64,000 bases of DNA from Hephaestia caeni (GCF_003550065.1 NZ_QXDC01000003.1:496001-560000); one strand, 5' to 3'. Counted from the stretch's first letter, positions 32,498-43,077 are shown. The notes: a model not told the origin generated them from the letters alone. Numbers and translations: made by a program.

Positions 32498-35400
32498 TCA
32501 GAAGCCAACCGCGAGTTCGATACGCACCGAACGCGGCGCCTGGAACCCTGTGACCCGGCCATAATCGGCACGCGGGGCGCCCGAAGAGGCCGTACCCACC
32601 TCGGCGAAGTCGAGCTTCGCATCCTGATTGAAGACGTTGAACACCGAGATGTTCAGCGTGCCGTCGAACGTGTCGGTCGGCAGGCGGAACCCGACGCTGA
32701 GATCGAGCTGGGTCAGCCAGTCGCTCTCGAACGCGGTACCGCGGCGAACGAGCGAACGGTCCCCGCCGACCGTCGGATCGGTCACGACACTGCCGTCGCT
32801 GTCGAGCACGCAGAAGTGCCCGGCCGCGCCATAGGCATAGCCGTAATCGAAGCTCGCGCCCGAACGGATGAGCGCCGGGCTCGACACCGACGAGGCAACC
32901 GTGCCGAGGCAGCCGAACTTGCGCGGCGCGATCGCGATGACCGTCGCGCCGAGCTGCATCCAGTCGAACACCTTGTACGATCCGAACGCCTTGAACTGAT
33001 GGCGGCGATCGTTGGGCAGATAGCCGTAGCTGCCGAGCATCAGGCTGGGGAAGTCGAAATCGGTGCTCAGGCCCGAGTCGGTCTGGCCGTTGTCCGATTT
33101 CACGCCACCTTCGATGTTACCGAGGTTCTTGGAATAGGTGTACGACCCCTTGAGGCCCCACACGCCATCGAACTCACGCTCGAAGTCGATCGTCACCGCC
33201 TCGTATTTGCGCTTGGCGGACGGGTAGCCGAGCTGATCCGCGGTCAGCGAGATCGGATCGAAACTGCCGTCGAGGGCGAAGGTCGGCGTGATCGTGATGC
33301 CCTTGCCCGGATTGAGGAGCGCATATTGCGCGGCACCGAAATAATTGCCGCCACCGCAATCGACGACACCGTTCGCCGCGCAATAGGTCAGGATGCCCTG
33401 ATCGATCGCGGCATCCTCCAGCGACGCATTGAGCTTGCGATAGGTGCCGTAGACGCCGATCTTCCAGTGATCGCCGAAGCGCTGCTCGGCACCAAGGATA
33501 TATTCATCGACCGACTGGTTTTCGAGATTGGCGGCGACGACGCTGTCGAGCGGCGCGATCGAGCCGTCGTTGCGCAGCACGCAGTTGTTGCCCCCGCCTT
33601 CCGGGCAGGTCGCGTTCGCGATCGGCGCGCCGAGCATCGGCGTATTGTCCGAGTTGAGACCGTTCAGGACATAGAGCCGATCGTAATCCATCTCCGACCC
33701 GCCGAGGCGAATGTTGGTGTTGGTCGCGATCGGCAGGTAATAGCGGCCGAACGAGCCGTAGACCTTGGTGCGCCCGTCGCCGAACGGATCGAGCGTGACG
33801 CCGATGCGCGGCTGCCAATTGTCGCCCGAATCGTAATAGACCTGGCCCGCGACATTCTTGTTCTCGAACCGATCGTTGCGCGCCCCGATCTTGAGCGAGA
33901 GCCGATCGTTGAACAGCGACCAGCTATCCTCGATGTAATAGGCCTCGTTCTTGCTCTTGAAGATGCCGCCATTGCGATAGGTGCGGGCGCTCACATAATC
34001 GGTACCCGCCGGCACACCAAAAGTATCCGAATCGCTACCCGCGATATAGGTGTAGGCAACACCACCGGTATAGGTCACCGTGTTGTTGCTGATCAGATTC
34101 TCGCGATCGAAACCAGCCTTGACGTGGTGGCGGCCGAACAGATTGAAATACAGATCGACGTCAGCACGATAGAATTCGCGCTCATCTTCCTGGAACTGGA
34201 TTGCATTGACCGGATTGCCGATCGAGCGAGACGTGCCGCTGCGCTGATCCAGAATGAGCGGATAGGAGTTATTCGACGAGACGGCGTTGTCGCGATTCTT
34301 GTTCTTGCCGTAGGCTGCCGAGATAGTCAGCCAGTCGGTGAACTGGCCGGTATAGCGGCCAACAAAGTTCTCGCCGCCATATTCGAACACCTGCGTGCTG
34401 GAATACGGTCCGGACATATTCGTATCCGGATTGTAGGCATTGTAGATGTTACGAGTCGTAGAACCCGACGTGTTGAAATAGGTGAACTCAAGACGCTGGC
34501 CGTCGACGATCACCGCATCGATCTTGCCCGCGTAGAAGGGCGACGACGTGCGATCGGCGTAGCTGAACGTCCCCCGGACATCCTGAAGCTCGCCCGTCGG
34601 GCCGAAGACCGGGCTCGTCGAGCCGAACTTCGAGGTGACGTTGCGGGTATTGTACAGGCCGTAGAAGAACAGGTGATCCTTGATGATCGGGCCCGACAAT
34701 TGGGCGACCATCTCGCGACGCTCGTCCTGATCGTAATCATTGTCCGAGAACAGCGTGTTGGGCGCGTTCGAGTTGAGGTCGTCCGGCTCCCAGGTGAACT
34801 TGACGCTGCCGTGGAATTCGTTCGAGCCCGACTTGGTGGTCGCGTTGACGAACGCGCCGGTCGCGCGACCGAATTCGGCCGGGTAGCCGCCGTTCTTGAT
34901 GTCGACCGTCTCATAGAAATCGAACGGCACCGTGACCGAGCCGAGGCCCTGGCGGAAATCGGTGATGTTGAGGCCGTTGATGTAGAAGACGTTCTCCGAC
35001 ACCGACGAACCGACCGCGGAAGCGAGATTGCCGAAAGCGCTGTCGCCCTGGGCGGTGCCCGGCGCAAGCAGGATCACCGAGGTGAGATTGCGGCCGATCG
35101 GAACGCGCTCCGAAAGCTCGGCGACGTTGATGACCGCGCCCGTCGTGGTCTGATCGAAGTCGGCGACCTCGATGCGGCCCGCGGTGACGACGATGTCGCC
35201 GCTCGATTCAGCCGCTTCGGACACCAGCGCGAACTGGTTCGCAGCGCCCGACTGGTTCAGCAGGACGCCGGCTTCGGTGTAGGTCTGGAAGCCGGGCGCG
35301 GACACCGCAAAGGTATACGAGCCGGGCGGGATCTGCGCGATACGATACGCACCCGAGCTGTTGGTCGTCACCGTGCGGGTGAAACCCTGATCGTCCGAGG

Positions 35401-35602
35401 TGACCGCGACCGTCGCACCAGCAACCGGACCGCCGTTGACCGACACGACGCGACCCGAGGCGGTAACGTTGGTATAATCCTGCGCGGAAGCCGGCGCGGC
35501 CAGGGCGGCGCTGATCGTGAAGCCGGCACCCAGCAGCGCGAGCGCATGCAGGGCCGAGCCGACGCGGAGCTTTTTCCGCGTGAAATGCGTGGTGGTGGTC
35601 AC
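32498..35602 (-). CDS. TonB-dependent receptor, Oar-like, with carboxypeptidase-regulatory-like head
   Basis: 1034 residues. A signal peptide (LHALALLGAGFTISAALAAPASAQ) precedes a short CarboxypepD_reg-like beta domain (VTASGRVVSVNGGPVAGATVAV, SGAYRIAQIPPGSYTFAV). A plug (ERVPIGRNLTSVILLAPG, GLNITDFRQGLGSVTVPF, GGYPAEFGRATGAFVNATTKSG) and a long barrel follow, ending with RVTGFQAPRSVRIELAVGF, the usual terminal Phe. It imports a large substrate across the outer membrane; which one is unknown. GTG 35602 gives the signal peptide and follows GAGGGA by eight bases. Confidence 0.9.
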   Translation of the reverse strand: MTTTTHFTRKKLRVGSALHALALLGAGFTISAALAAPASAQDYTNVTASGRVVSVNGGPVAGATVAVTSDDQGFTRTVTTNSSGAYRIAQIPPGSYTFAVSAPGFQTYTEAGVLLNQSGAANQFALVSEAAESSGDIVVTAGRIEVADFDQTTTGAVINVAELSERVPIGRNLTSVILLAPGTAQGDSAFGNLASAVGSSVSENVFYINGLNITDFRQGLGSVTVPFDFYETVDIKNGGYPAEFGRATGAFVNATTKSGSNEFHGSVKFTWEPDDLNSNAPNTLFSDNDYDQDERREMVAQLSGPIIKDHLFFYGLYNTRNVTSKFGSTSPVFGPTGELQDVRGTFSYADRTSSPFYAGKIDAVIVDGQRLEFTYFNTSGSTTRNIYNAYNPDTNMSGPYSSTQVFEYGGENFVGRYTGQFTDWLTISAAYGKNKNRDNAVSSNNSYPLILDQRSGTSRSIGNPVNAIQFQEDEREFYRADVDLYFNLFGRHHVKAGFDRENLISNNTVTYTGGVAYTYIAGSDSDTFGVPAGTDYVSARTYRNGGIFKSKNEAYYIEDSWSLFNDRLSLKIGARNDRFENKNVAGQVYYDSGDNWQPRIGVTLDPFGDGRTKVYGSFGRYYLPIATNTNIRLGGSEMDYDRLYVLNGLNSDNTPMLGAPIANATCPEGGGNNCVLRNDGSIAPLDSVVAANLENQSVDEYILGAEQRFGDHWKIGVYGTYRKLNASLEDAAIDQGILTYCAANGVVDCGGGNYFGAAQYALLNPGKGITITPTFALDGSFDPISLTADQLGYPSAKRKYEAVTIDFEREFDGVWGLKGSYTYSKNLGNIEGGVKSDNGQTDSGLSTDFDFPSLMLGSYGYLPNDRRHQFKAFGSYKVFDWMQLGATVIAIAPRKFGCLGTVASSVSSPALIRSGASFDYGYAYGAAGHFCVLDSDGSVVTDPTVGGDRSLVRRGTAFESDWLTQLDLSVGFRLPTDTFDGTLNISVFNVFNQDAKLDFAEVGTASSGAPRADYGRVTGFQAPRSVRIELAVGF

Positions 35603-35861
35603 AGATAAATCCCTCGCTTGACCGGGATGCCCGCGCCAATCAGCGAAGAGCCCCCCGGTATGTGCCAAGCCCCCTTATCCGCATATTTGCGGTTCCCAGA
35701 GACATGGCTGCGATGGATGGAGTGGTTCCGCCTTGCTGTAAAGGCGGCATTCAGCTTTCCAGCCGGACTTTGCGCACTGCTGTAGCGAAAAAGTCACAGT
35801 CGTGTTAGGCGAGACCAGAAGCACCGGCCTCGTGCGCAATTTTATTACTTTGCCGGGGTCC

Positions 35862-35887
35862 GGGGGCGGCCTCGGCGGCGCCCCCGG
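35862..35887 (-). terminator. GC-rich hairpin after the second TonB receptor
   Basis: GGGGGCG pairs with CGCCCCC around CCTCGGCGG at 35863-35885, just beyond the stop of the minus-strand receptor (35897). It lacks a T run directly after, so it is a hairpin with possible rather than certain terminator action. Confidence 0.45.
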
Positions 35888-35896
35888 GCAGCCGTT

Positions 35897-38800
35897 TCAG
35901 AAGCTGAACTTCGCGCCGGCCTTGATGTAGCGGCCGAGGATTCCGGTGCCTCCCTGAACCGGATTGTAGAGATGGGCGCCGTAGGTGACCGGATCGAGCG
36001 GCGGCAGATCATCGAACACGTTGAGCACCGTCGTGTAGAAGGTGAACTTGTCGGTGACCGGGATCTGCGCGGTGAGATCGAAGGTCACGTAATCGTCGAC
36101 ACGGCACGGCACGCTGCCGTCGCTGAGGCCGCAATCCTTGTACGCCCCGCCCTGATCCATCGCCGACAGATCATAGCCGCCCATGTAATTGACCGTGCCG
36201 CTGAGCCGGAAGTCGTCAAAATCGAGCGTCGTCAACCAGTAGCCGCGCCATTTGGGCGTGCCCGAGCCCGCGGTCAGGTTGAAGTTGCCGAGCGTCCCGT
36301 CATAGCGTTCGACCGTCCCGTCGGGGAAGGTGGTCGAAAGCTTGAGGATGTAGCTCGCCTCCGCCTGGCTGCTGATCCGGAAACCGTTGGTGATCGGCAG
36401 ATCGACGCTGGCCGAGAAATCGAGGCCTTCGGACTTGATCGTATTGGCGTTGATGAAGGCCGCCTGCACGAACGCGATCCGCGGCAGCGCGCCCGGCGTG
36501 CCGGTATCCGCCGCGTCGGGGATCACCGTATAGCCGTCGGGGATCGGCTGGCCGGTGTAATAGGCCGCGATCGCCGGCGCGAAGTTCGGCGCGCTGATCG
36601 CGCCGGTCTTCTTGATGTTGTAATAATCCGCGGTGAACGACACGCCGGGGATCGGCTCGATCAAGGCGCCGACCGTCCAGCTCCGTGATTTCTCGGGCTT
36701 GAGGTCGGGATTGCCGAGCGTGGTCAGCCCGTAGCTCGCGTTGCGGATGTAGGTCGGGCAGTTGGTGTTGTAATCGTTGGGCTCGCTCGTGCAGCCATAT
36801 TGCGCGAGATACGAATCGGGGTAGATGCCGCGCGACGCGGTGACATAGCCCGTTGTCGGGAAGGTCGCATCGGCCTCGCCGAAGCTCGGCACGCGGAAGC
36901 CGCGCGAATAGGTGCCACGCAGCACGACCTGCTGGATCGGCGTGAACTTGACGCCGACCTTCGGCGAGAAATTGTCGAGCCCGCCCGAATAGCGATCGTA
37001 GCGGCCCGAGAGGTTGACCGAGACTGGGTCGAGGATCGGTGCGTTCAGCTCGGCAAACGCCGAATAGACGGTGCGATGGCCCTTGGTGGCAAAGCCGTTG
37101 AGGCGGTAATAGCGCTCGGTGCCGCCGTTGATATCCGAATTGATGCTCGGCGAATCGACCGCCTCGTAGCGCACCGAAACGCCCGCGCCGAACTGAAGCG
37201 GGCCGCCCGGCAGCTCGAACAGGTCACCCGTCACCGTGCCTTCGGCCTGGACAAGATCCGACGTCGAGGTCGCCTGCGCGGTCGGCGCGAGATAATCGAG
37301 CACGTCCTGGCTGTTCGCGGAAGGATCGAGGAAATTGTAGCTGCCGTCGGCGACCACATCGAGCAGATGCTGGATGTAGACATAGCCGGTGTTCTTACGC
37401 CGCAAATCCATGTGCATCGCGGTGGCGTTGAAATTGTAGCTCCACCGATCCGACAGATCGCCCTTGATGCCCGCTGCAAAACGATAGGCCCGGGTGCGCG
37501 ATTCGTTATGCTCGGTGAGGTTGGGCAAGCGGCCGATGACCGCCGCCGTTTGGCCTTGATCGGCATAAGGGTTGTTGGGATTGATCGTACCGTTGGCGGC
37601 GGTGCAGGCGCCTTGCGTCTCACGCGGGCAGACATAGACCGGAAGCTGCAGGATCGTGTTGTTGCCATAATAAGCGATGTTCGACGAGGTGCTGTAGCGC
37701 GGGAAGTAGAACGGCGCCGGCGCGTTGCCGCGGATCGTCGACGGCAGGCCGTCGTACGAAACCTCGGTCTGGAGGAAGTTCAACTCGCCATAGGCTTCGC
37801 TGCTGTCGCCGACCTTCGCGGTGACCCGGCCCGAAAAGCCGAACCGTTCGATCTCGGGGGTAATCACGCCGTAATTCTGGGTAAGGTCTTCCTGACAGAC
37901 GGTGGTCGGTGCCAGCGGATTGTCGGCGAGATCGCCGGCCGACAGATCGTACGCTGTCCCACGCGGACACCCGACCCCCGGATTGAGCATCTGGTATCGG
38001 CCCGCCGCGACCCCTGCCGCCGAATCGAACGGCGCTACATAGAGCGTGCTGCCGAGATTGGTCGTGTTGGCGCTGAAGCCAGGATAATTGCCATCGCCAT
38101 CGAGCCCGTCGATGACGTTGTTGGGGCCGCAGGTGCCGTCGTTACAGACGTTGCGCAGATCATCCGAATTGTACGGATACGGCCGCTGGCGATTGAACAG
38201 TTGCTCGCTGCGATAATAGAAGCCGCTGAGATAGGCGTTGTAGCCCTGCTCGTCGATGTCGCCGACGCCGCCGGTGAGGCTGAGGCGATACTGGCTGGCG
38301 TCGCCGCGCTCCGAAATGCCGCCCTCGACGCGGCCGGTGAGCCCCTTGAACTGGCGCTTGGTGATGATGTTGACCACGCCCGCGATCGCATCCGCACCGT
38401 AGGTCGACGAGGCGCCGTCGCGCACCACCTGAACCTGATCGATGATGTCGTCGGGGATCGTGTTGAGGTCGACGAAGTTGCGCGTGCCGTCATCGGCCAA
38501 CGGATAATATGCCGCGCGCATGCCATCGAACAACACCAGCGTCGAGTTGGTGCTGAGGCCGCGCAGCGATACCGCCGAGGCACCGCCGGCGAACGCGCCG
38601 TTGGCCGAGAACGAATTGGTCAGCGCCGGGCCGTTGTTCGCCGACAGCGACTGGATCGCATCCTGCGTCGTGCTGATGCCACGCTGATCGAGATTCTCGA
38701 CCGTGATGGTGGTGACGGGCGAGGGGGTCGCCGTATCGGTCTTGAGGATCGAGCCGGTGACAACGATGTCCTGGACCGGCGCTTCCTCGGTATCCTGCGC

Positions 38801-38974
38801 GCTCGTATCGGCAGCGGGCGGGGTAGCGGTTTGAGTGTCCTGGGCGGAAGCCGGGCTCGCGAGCGAAGCGAGCACCAGCCCGATCGGCGCGACGCCACAA
38901 TAAAGGAACGACGCGCGATGGCGGGTAAAGCGAAGCACTGGGGGTCTCCCTGTCATCAAAGTGTTTTCGTGCAC
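35897..38974 (-). CDS. TonB-dependent receptor
   Basis: 1025 residues. The signal region CGVAPIGLVLASLASPASAQ is followed by a Gln/Thr-rich spacer and a TonB-box-like DIVVTGSIL. The plug has TTITVENLDQRGISTTQDAIQSL and LRGLSTNSTLVLFDGMRAA, with ASSTYGADAIAGVVNIITKR closing it, then a 22-strand barrel ending GRYIKAGAKFSF. GTG 38974 is the longest start; ATG 38956 gives nearly the same protein. Sits upstream of the Oar-like receptor on the same strand but across 294 bases, so probably a separate transcript. Substrate unknown. Confidence 0.92.
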   Translation of the reverse strand: MHENTLMTGRPPVLRFTRHRASFLYCGVAPIGLVLASLASPASAQDTQTATPPAADTSAQDTEEAPVQDIVVTGSILKTDTATPSPVTTITVENLDQRGISTTQDAIQSLSANNGPALTNSFSANGAFAGGASAVSLRGLSTNSTLVLFDGMRAAYYPLADDGTRNFVDLNTIPDDIIDQVQVVRDGASSTYGADAIAGVVNIITKRQFKGLTGRVEGGISERGDASQYRLSLTGGVGDIDEQGYNAYLSGFYYRSEQLFNRQRPYPYNSDDLRNVCNDGTCGPNNVIDGLDGDGNYPGFSANTTNLGSTLYVAPFDSAAGVAAGRYQMLNPGVGCPRGTAYDLSAGDLADNPLAPTTVCQEDLTQNYGVITPEIERFGFSGRVTAKVGDSSEAYGELNFLQTEVSYDGLPSTIRGNAPAPFYFPRYSTSSNIAYYGNNTILQLPVYVCPRETQGACTAANGTINPNNPYADQGQTAAVIGRLPNLTEHNESRTRAYRFAAGIKGDLSDRWSYNFNATAMHMDLRRKNTGYVYIQHLLDVVADGSYNFLDPSANSQDVLDYLAPTAQATSTSDLVQAEGTVTGDLFELPGGPLQFGAGVSVRYEAVDSPSINSDINGGTERYYRLNGFATKGHRTVYSAFAELNAPILDPVSVNLSGRYDRYSGGLDNFSPKVGVKFTPIQQVVLRGTYSRGFRVPSFGEADATFPTTGYVTASRGIYPDSYLAQYGCTSEPNDYNTNCPTYIRNASYGLTTLGNPDLKPEKSRSWTVGALIEPIPGVSFTADYYNIKKTGAISAPNFAPAIAAYYTGQPIPDGYTVIPDAADTGTPGALPRIAFVQAAFINANTIKSEGLDFSASVDLPITNGFRISSQAEASYILKLSTTFPDGTVERYDGTLGNFNLTAGSGTPKWRGYWLTTLDFDDFRLSGTVNYMGGYDLSAMDQGGAYKDCGLSDGSVPCRVDDYVTFDLTAQIPVTDKFTFYTTVLNVFDDLPPLDPVTYGAHLYNPVQGGTGILGRYIKAGAKFSF

Positions 38975-38999
38975 CCCCAGGTTGCCCCACCGTTGACCA

Positions 39000-39042
39000 G
39001 CGAGGCGGCACGTTGCGCGTGGACTGCGCTTGCCCGCCTCGC
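39000..39042 (-). promoter_or_regulatory. Hairpin in the leader of the TonB receptor gene
   Basis: GCGAGGCGG (39000-39008) pairs with CCGCCTCGC (39034-39042) between the AT-richer promoter stretch (39055-39160) and the GTG start at 38974. It may form in the 5' leader of the mRNA. Its role is not known. Confidence 0.45.
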
Positions 39043-39227
39043 GTGTAAATACGGCGTCGCGACCCCGTTTTCAGTTCGCTTTACGAGTGTCACCGGTATG
39101 CAACACTAATACGGTTTCGGAAGCGTAATATCTTGTATTAAAACCGATTCGGCGCAGCGGTTGGAACTTAATCATCACCGGCAGCGCGCCGGGCGAGGCA
39201 CGCCCGTCGGCCGCCGGTCAAATACGC

Positions 39228-40154
39228 TCAGCGCCCCGGCATCGGCCCCGCCATCAGCCGCGGATCGATCCGCGCGTCGCGCCATTTGAGACCCCAGTGG
39301 AGATGCGGCCCGGTTGCGCGACCGCTGGCGCCCGAGCGCGCGATCGCCTGGCCCTGGCGAACGCGATCGCCGACCTTCACGTCGATCTCGGACAGATGCA
39401 GGAACGCGCTGTTGAGGCCCATGCCGTGATCGATCATCAGCAGATTGCCTTCGAGCGTGAAGGGGTGGTCTGCCGCGAGGATGACGACGCCGTCGGCGGG
39501 CGCGACCACGAGCGTGCCAGTGGGCACCGCGACGTCGGTGCCCGAATGGTACGCGCCCTTCTCACCGCCCTTGTAGATGCGCTGCGACCCGAAATTGGTC
39601 GAAATGCGCCCCGTTGCCGGCCAGATGAAGCGCTGGCGCCAGCCGTCGCTGTCATGATCGGTCGCGCGCGCGGCCTTGATCTGCGCGAGTTCGGGCGGGC
39701 GCAGCCGCTGGAAGGTGGCGCTGGGCACGGGATATTTGGGCAGGCTGCCGAGCCGCGAAATGTCCCAGCCGCGCGGCGCGACGGCGAGGCTTCTGGTGAC
39801 GCGGCGGCCGTCGGCAAGCGTCGCTTCGAGCAGAGCATTGGGGCCGTGATCGCGATCGAAGGCGATCAGGAACCGGCCGTCGGCTGCGATCGGGATCGCC
39901 GCGCCGTCGAAGCGGAGGCCGACGGTGCCGGCGGGTGCCGTGCCGATCACCGCCCCGCCCTGTTCGATCTCGCCGGCAAGATCGAAGGTCGCCGGCGGCA
40001 GCGGTGCGGGCGTCGGGCTGGGCACGGGTTGCGGCACGGGGGTCGGCATTGGTGCGGGCGGCCGATTGTCGGGCGGGCCGACGCAGCTCGCCAGCGTCGC
40101 GAGCGCGACCATCCCGACCAGCCCCGCTCCACCCCGCCAATACGCGCGGCTCAT
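39228..40154 (-). CDS. M23 peptidase lipoprotein
   Basis: 308 residues. Lipoprotein signal GLVGMVALATLASC with Cys near residue 24, a Pro-rich linker (PAPMPTPVPQPVPSPTPAPL), a beta-rich spacer and a C-terminal M23 domain: HSGTDVAVPTGTLVVAP (HxxxD), GVVILA, GNLLMIDHGMGLNSAFLHL and GPHLHWGLKW (HxH). It should cut peptidoglycan cross-links or act as an activator at the outer membrane. ATG 40154 overlaps the DUF2093 stop (ATGA), so translation is coupled. Confidence 0.9.
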   Translation of the reverse strand: MSRAYWRGGAGLVGMVALATLASCVGPPDNRPPAPMPTPVPQPVPSPTPAPLPPATFDLAGEIEQGGAVIGTAPAGTVGLRFDGAAIPIAADGRFLIAFDRDHGPNALLEATLADGRRVTRSLAVAPRGWDISRLGSLPKYPVPSATFQRLRPPELAQIKAARATDHDSDGWRQRFIWPATGRISTNFGSQRIYKGGEKGAYHSGTDVAVPTGTLVVAPADGVVILAADHPFTLEGNLLMIDHGMGLNSAFLHLSEIDVKVGDRVRQGQAIARSGASGRATGPHLHWGLKWRDARIDPRLMAGPMPGR

Positions 40155-40351
40155 GCTGCGATGGCGGCCTGGGTGGCGATCTCGGCGCTGGCGTAGGGTT
40201 CCTGTTTGGCGACGCTCCAGTACCGCAGGTCGTCGAGCGGGATCGCCGCACCGGACACCGCACAGACGACATGATCGCCCGGGCTCAGCACACGGAAGCC
40301 GTTGGCCATATAGTGGAGCCGGGCGGCGCGGGCGGTGTTCGACATCAGCAT
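40151..40351 (-). CDS. DUF2093 protein
   Basis: 66 residues, small and basic: HYMANGFRVLSPGDHVVCAVSGAAIPLDDLRYWSVAKQEPYASAE is the DUF2093 core, nearly confined to alphaproteobacteria. ATG 40351 is preceded by AAGGA at seven bases (CCAAGGATTGTCT). It sits 32 bases after xseA and overlaps the M23 gene, forming an xseA-DUF2093-M23 unit. The Cys and the WSV turn are conserved in the family as far as I can recall. Function unknown. Confidence 0.85.
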   Translation of the reverse strand: MLMSNTARAARLHYMANGFRVLSPGDHVVCAVSGAAIPLDDLRYWSVAKQEPYASAEIATQAAIAA

Positions 40352-40383
40352 AGACAATCCTTGGCTTGGAAGCGCCCGCAACG

Positions 40384-41766
40384 TCATAACAACGACGGTT
40401 GGTCGGGCTTTTTGCCAGCATAGGATTTGGCGCCGCCGCGCTCAACCCGAGCGTCGACCGTGCCGTCGGCGAAGTGCAACGTCACGGCGCCCGCCGTACG
40501 CGCCGCCGCGGCCGAGCCGACGACGGCATCGTTCAGGCGTGCCGACACGCGCGCATAGCCGCGCTTGAGCGGGGCATCGGGATCGAGCGATTCGAGCAAC
40601 CGTCCCGTACGGTCGAGCCGGTCCCGCGCGCTCGCCAGCCGCTGGTCGAGCATCGCCGGCCGCAGCGCGCCGGTGGTGCGATCGAGCTGGCCGCGCGCGC
40701 GCGTCAGCCGGTGTTCGAGCCCGCGCGCCAGCCTGCCGGTCGCGTCGTCGAGCCGCTGACGCTGCGGCCCGAGCAACGCGTCGCGTTTGGGCAGCAGCCG
40801 CACCAGCGCGCCCAGCCGCTCGCGCCCGCGCTCGGCATAGCGACGCGCGCAGCGTTCGGCGCGCAGCCCCAAGGTGGTGAGCGTTGCCGCCAGATCGGCG
40901 CGTACCGGCACCGCAAGCTCCGCGGCCGCCGTCGGGGTGGGCGCGCGCAGGTCGGCGGCGTAATCCGACAGCCCGGTGTCGGTTTCGTGCCCCACCGCCG
41001 AGATGATCGGGATGCTGCACGCCGCAATCGCGCGCACCACGGCTTCCTCGTTGAACGCCCACAGATCCTCGATCGAGCCGCCGCCGCGCCCGACGATGAG
41101 CAGATCGGGGCGCGGCACCGCCCCGCCCGCCTCCAGCGCATCGAACCCGCGGATCGCGCCGGCAATCTGCGCCGCCGCGCCCGGCCCCTGCACCTGCACC
41201 GGCCACAGCACGACGTGGGTCGGACAGCGATCCTCGAGCCGGTGGAGGATGTCGCGGATCACCGCCCCGGTGGGTGAGGTGACGACGCCGATCACCCTGG
41301 GCAGGAAGGGCAACGGCCGGCGCGCGCGCGATTTGGCGAACAGTCCTTCGGCGTCGAGCTGCGCCTTCAGTTTCTCGAACAGCGCCATCAGCGCGCCTTC
41401 GCCCGCCAGCTCCATCGCCTCGATGACGATCTGGTATTTAGAGCGGCCGGGATAGGTGGTGACCCGGCCGGTCGCGATCACCTCGATGCCGTCCTGGGGC
41501 GCGAAGGCGAGCCGCGCGGCCTGCCCCTTCCACATCACCCCGTCGATCACCGCGCTCTCATCCTTGAGGCTGAGATAGGCATGACCCGAGGCCGCGCGCT
41601 TGTAGCCCGAAATCTCGCCGCGCAGGCGGACATGGCTGAATTCGCCCTCGACCAACCGTTTGAGCGCGCCCGACAGCGCGCCCACGCTCATCGGCGCGGC
41701 GTTGTCGCCGGGGCGCTCGTCGGCTACGAGCCGGGAAGAAGCTTCGTCTCGGGGAAAATCGCTCAT
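40384..41766 (-). CDS. xseA: Exodeoxyribonuclease VII large subunit XseA
   Basis: 460 residues. OB-fold head ([20 protein letters not shown]) and a catalytic core with [42 protein letters not shown] and [23 protein letters not shown], followed by a long helical tail and GYARV. With XseB it degrades single-stranded DNA. ATG 41766 is preferred because the family begins with a short hydrophilic head; ATG 41691 is a shorter option. Its start codon shares CATG with that of purD on the other strand. Confidence 0.95.
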   Translation of the reverse strand: MSDFPRDEASSRLVADERPGDNAAPMSVGALSGALKRLVEGEFSHVRLRGEISGYKRAASGHAYLSLKDESAVIDGVMWKGQAARLAFAPQDGIEVIATGRVTTYPGRSKYQIVIEAMELAGEGALMALFEKLKAQLDAEGLFAKSRARRPLPFLPRVIGVVTSPTGAVIRDILHRLEDRCPTHVVLWPVQVQGPGAAAQIAGAIRGFDALEAGGAVPRPDLLIVGRGGGSIEDLWAFNEEAVVRAIAACSIPIISAVGHETDTGLSDYAADLRAPTPTAAAELAVPVRADLAATLTTLGLRAERCARRYAERGRERLGALVRLLPKRDALLGPQRQRLDDATGRLARGLEHRLTRARGQLDRTTGALRPAMLDQRLASARDRLDRTGRLLESLDPDAPLKRGYARVSARLNDAVVGSAAAARTAGAVTLHFADGTVDARVERGGAKSYAGKKPDQPSLL

Positions 41767-43033
41767 GAATGTCCTGTTGCTCGGCGCCGGCGGCCGCGAA
41801 CATGCGCTTGCCTGGCGGCTGGCGCAATCGCCGGGGCTCGACAAGCTCTATGCCGCACCCGGCAATCCGGGAATAGCACAGCACGCGGAACTGGCGCCGA
41901 TCGATCCCGCGGATCATCGCGGGGTGATCGATTTCTGCCTGCGTCATTCGATTGGACTCGTCGTGATCGGCCCCGAGGCGCCGCTGGTCGACGGCCTTGC
42001 CGACAATATCCGCACGATGGGGATTCCGGTATTCGGCCCTGGGCGTGAGGCCGCGCGGCTCGAAGGATCGAAGGGCTTCACCAAGGAACTGTGCGCGCGT
42101 GAAGGCATCCCCACCGCGCGGTTCGAACGCGTCTATTCGCGTGACGGCGCGCGCGCCGCGCTCGACGATTTCGCGCTGCCGGTGGTGATCAAGGCCGATG
42201 GCCTCGCCGCGGGCAAGGGCGTGACGATCGCCGAGACGCGCGAGGAAGCCGAGGCCGCGATCGATGCGCTGATCGCCGCCGGCCGCGCGGGCGGCGAGGC
42301 TGTGATCGAGGAATTCCTCGAGGGCGAGGAAGCCAGCCTGTTCATCCTCACCGACGGCACCAGCGTGATGCCGTTCGGCTCGGCGCAGGACCATAAGCGC
42401 GTCGGCGAGGGCGATACCGGCCCCAATACCGGCGGCATGGGCGCGTACAGCCCCGCGCCGGTGCTCACCCCCGAGCTGGAGGCGCGCGCCATCGAGGAGA
42501 TCGTGCGTCCGACGCTCGCCGGGATGGCACGCCAGGGCTGCCCGTTCACCGGCATGCTCTATGCCGGGCTGATGCTGACGGCGGACGGGCCCAAGCTGAT
42601 CGAATACAATGTTCGCTTCGGTGATCCCGAATGCCAGGTGCTGATGATGCGGCTCGACGACGATCTGCTCGATCTGATGCTCGCGGCGGCCGAGGGCCGG
42701 CTAGCCGATCACGCCGCACCGCGCTTCTCAGGCAGGAATGCGATGACGGTGGTGATCGCCGCCGAAGGCTATCCCGGCACCCCGAAGAAGGGCGGCACGA
42801 TCGCCGGAATTGACACCGCCGAGGCAAGTGGCGCGCGCGTCTTTCACGCGGGCACGGCGGAACAGGACGGCAAGCTCGTCGCCTCGGGCGGCCGCGTCCT
42901 CTCGGTCACCGCGACCGGCGGCACCTTGAAAGAAGCGCGCGACGCCGCTTATGCCGCGGTCGACAGGATCACCTTCCCCGACGGCTTCTGCCGCCGCGAC
43001 ATCGGCTGGCGCGAGTTCGACCGGAAGGGGTGA
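41765..43033 (+). CDS. purD: Phosphoribosylamine-glycine ligase PurD
   Basis: 422 residues, second step of purine synthesis (ATP-grasp ligation of glycine to phosphoribosylamine). [17 protein letters not shown] opens it; [58 protein letters not shown] and [25 protein letters not shown] are family blocks. The start ATG overlaps the xseA start, so each gene's leader lies in the other's coding sequence. A dispersed repeat follows the stop. Confidence 0.96.
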   Translation: MNVLLLGAGGREHALAWRLAQSPGLDKLYAAPGNPGIAQHAELAPIDPADHRGVIDFCLRHSIGLVVIGPEAPLVDGLADNIRTMGIPVFGPGREAARLEGSKGFTKELCAREGIPTARFERVYSRDGARAALDDFALPVVIKADGLAAGKGVTIAETREEAEAAIDALIAAGRAGGEAVIEEFLEGEEASLFILTDGTSVMPFGSAQDHKRVGEGDTGPNTGGMGAYSPAPVLTPELEARAIEEIVRPTLAGMARQGCPFTGMLYAGLMLTADGPKLIEYNVRFGDPECQVLMMRLDDDLLDLMLAAAEGRLADHAAPRFSGRNAMTVVIAAEGYPGTPKKGGTIAGIDTAEASGARVFHAGTAEQDGKLVASGGRVLSVTATGGTLKEARDAAYAAVDRITFPDGFCRRDIGWREFDRKG

Positions 43034-43077
43034 CGGCGCTCGATCGCCATTGCGATGTTGCGCCTGCCTCACGCCGT

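Noticed and set aside
32816..35608. A 930-codon open frame on the plus strand across the Oar-like receptor
   Set aside because: It is antisense to a gene with clear plug, barrel and signal features. Its translation is Arg/Ala/Asp-rich without family motifs, the usual effect of high GC codon use on the opposite strand.
36800..39109. A 769-codon plus-strand frame across the second TonB receptor
   Set aside because: Composition is shadow-like (Arg, Ile, Ala, Val repeats) and it has no ribosome binding site or motifs.
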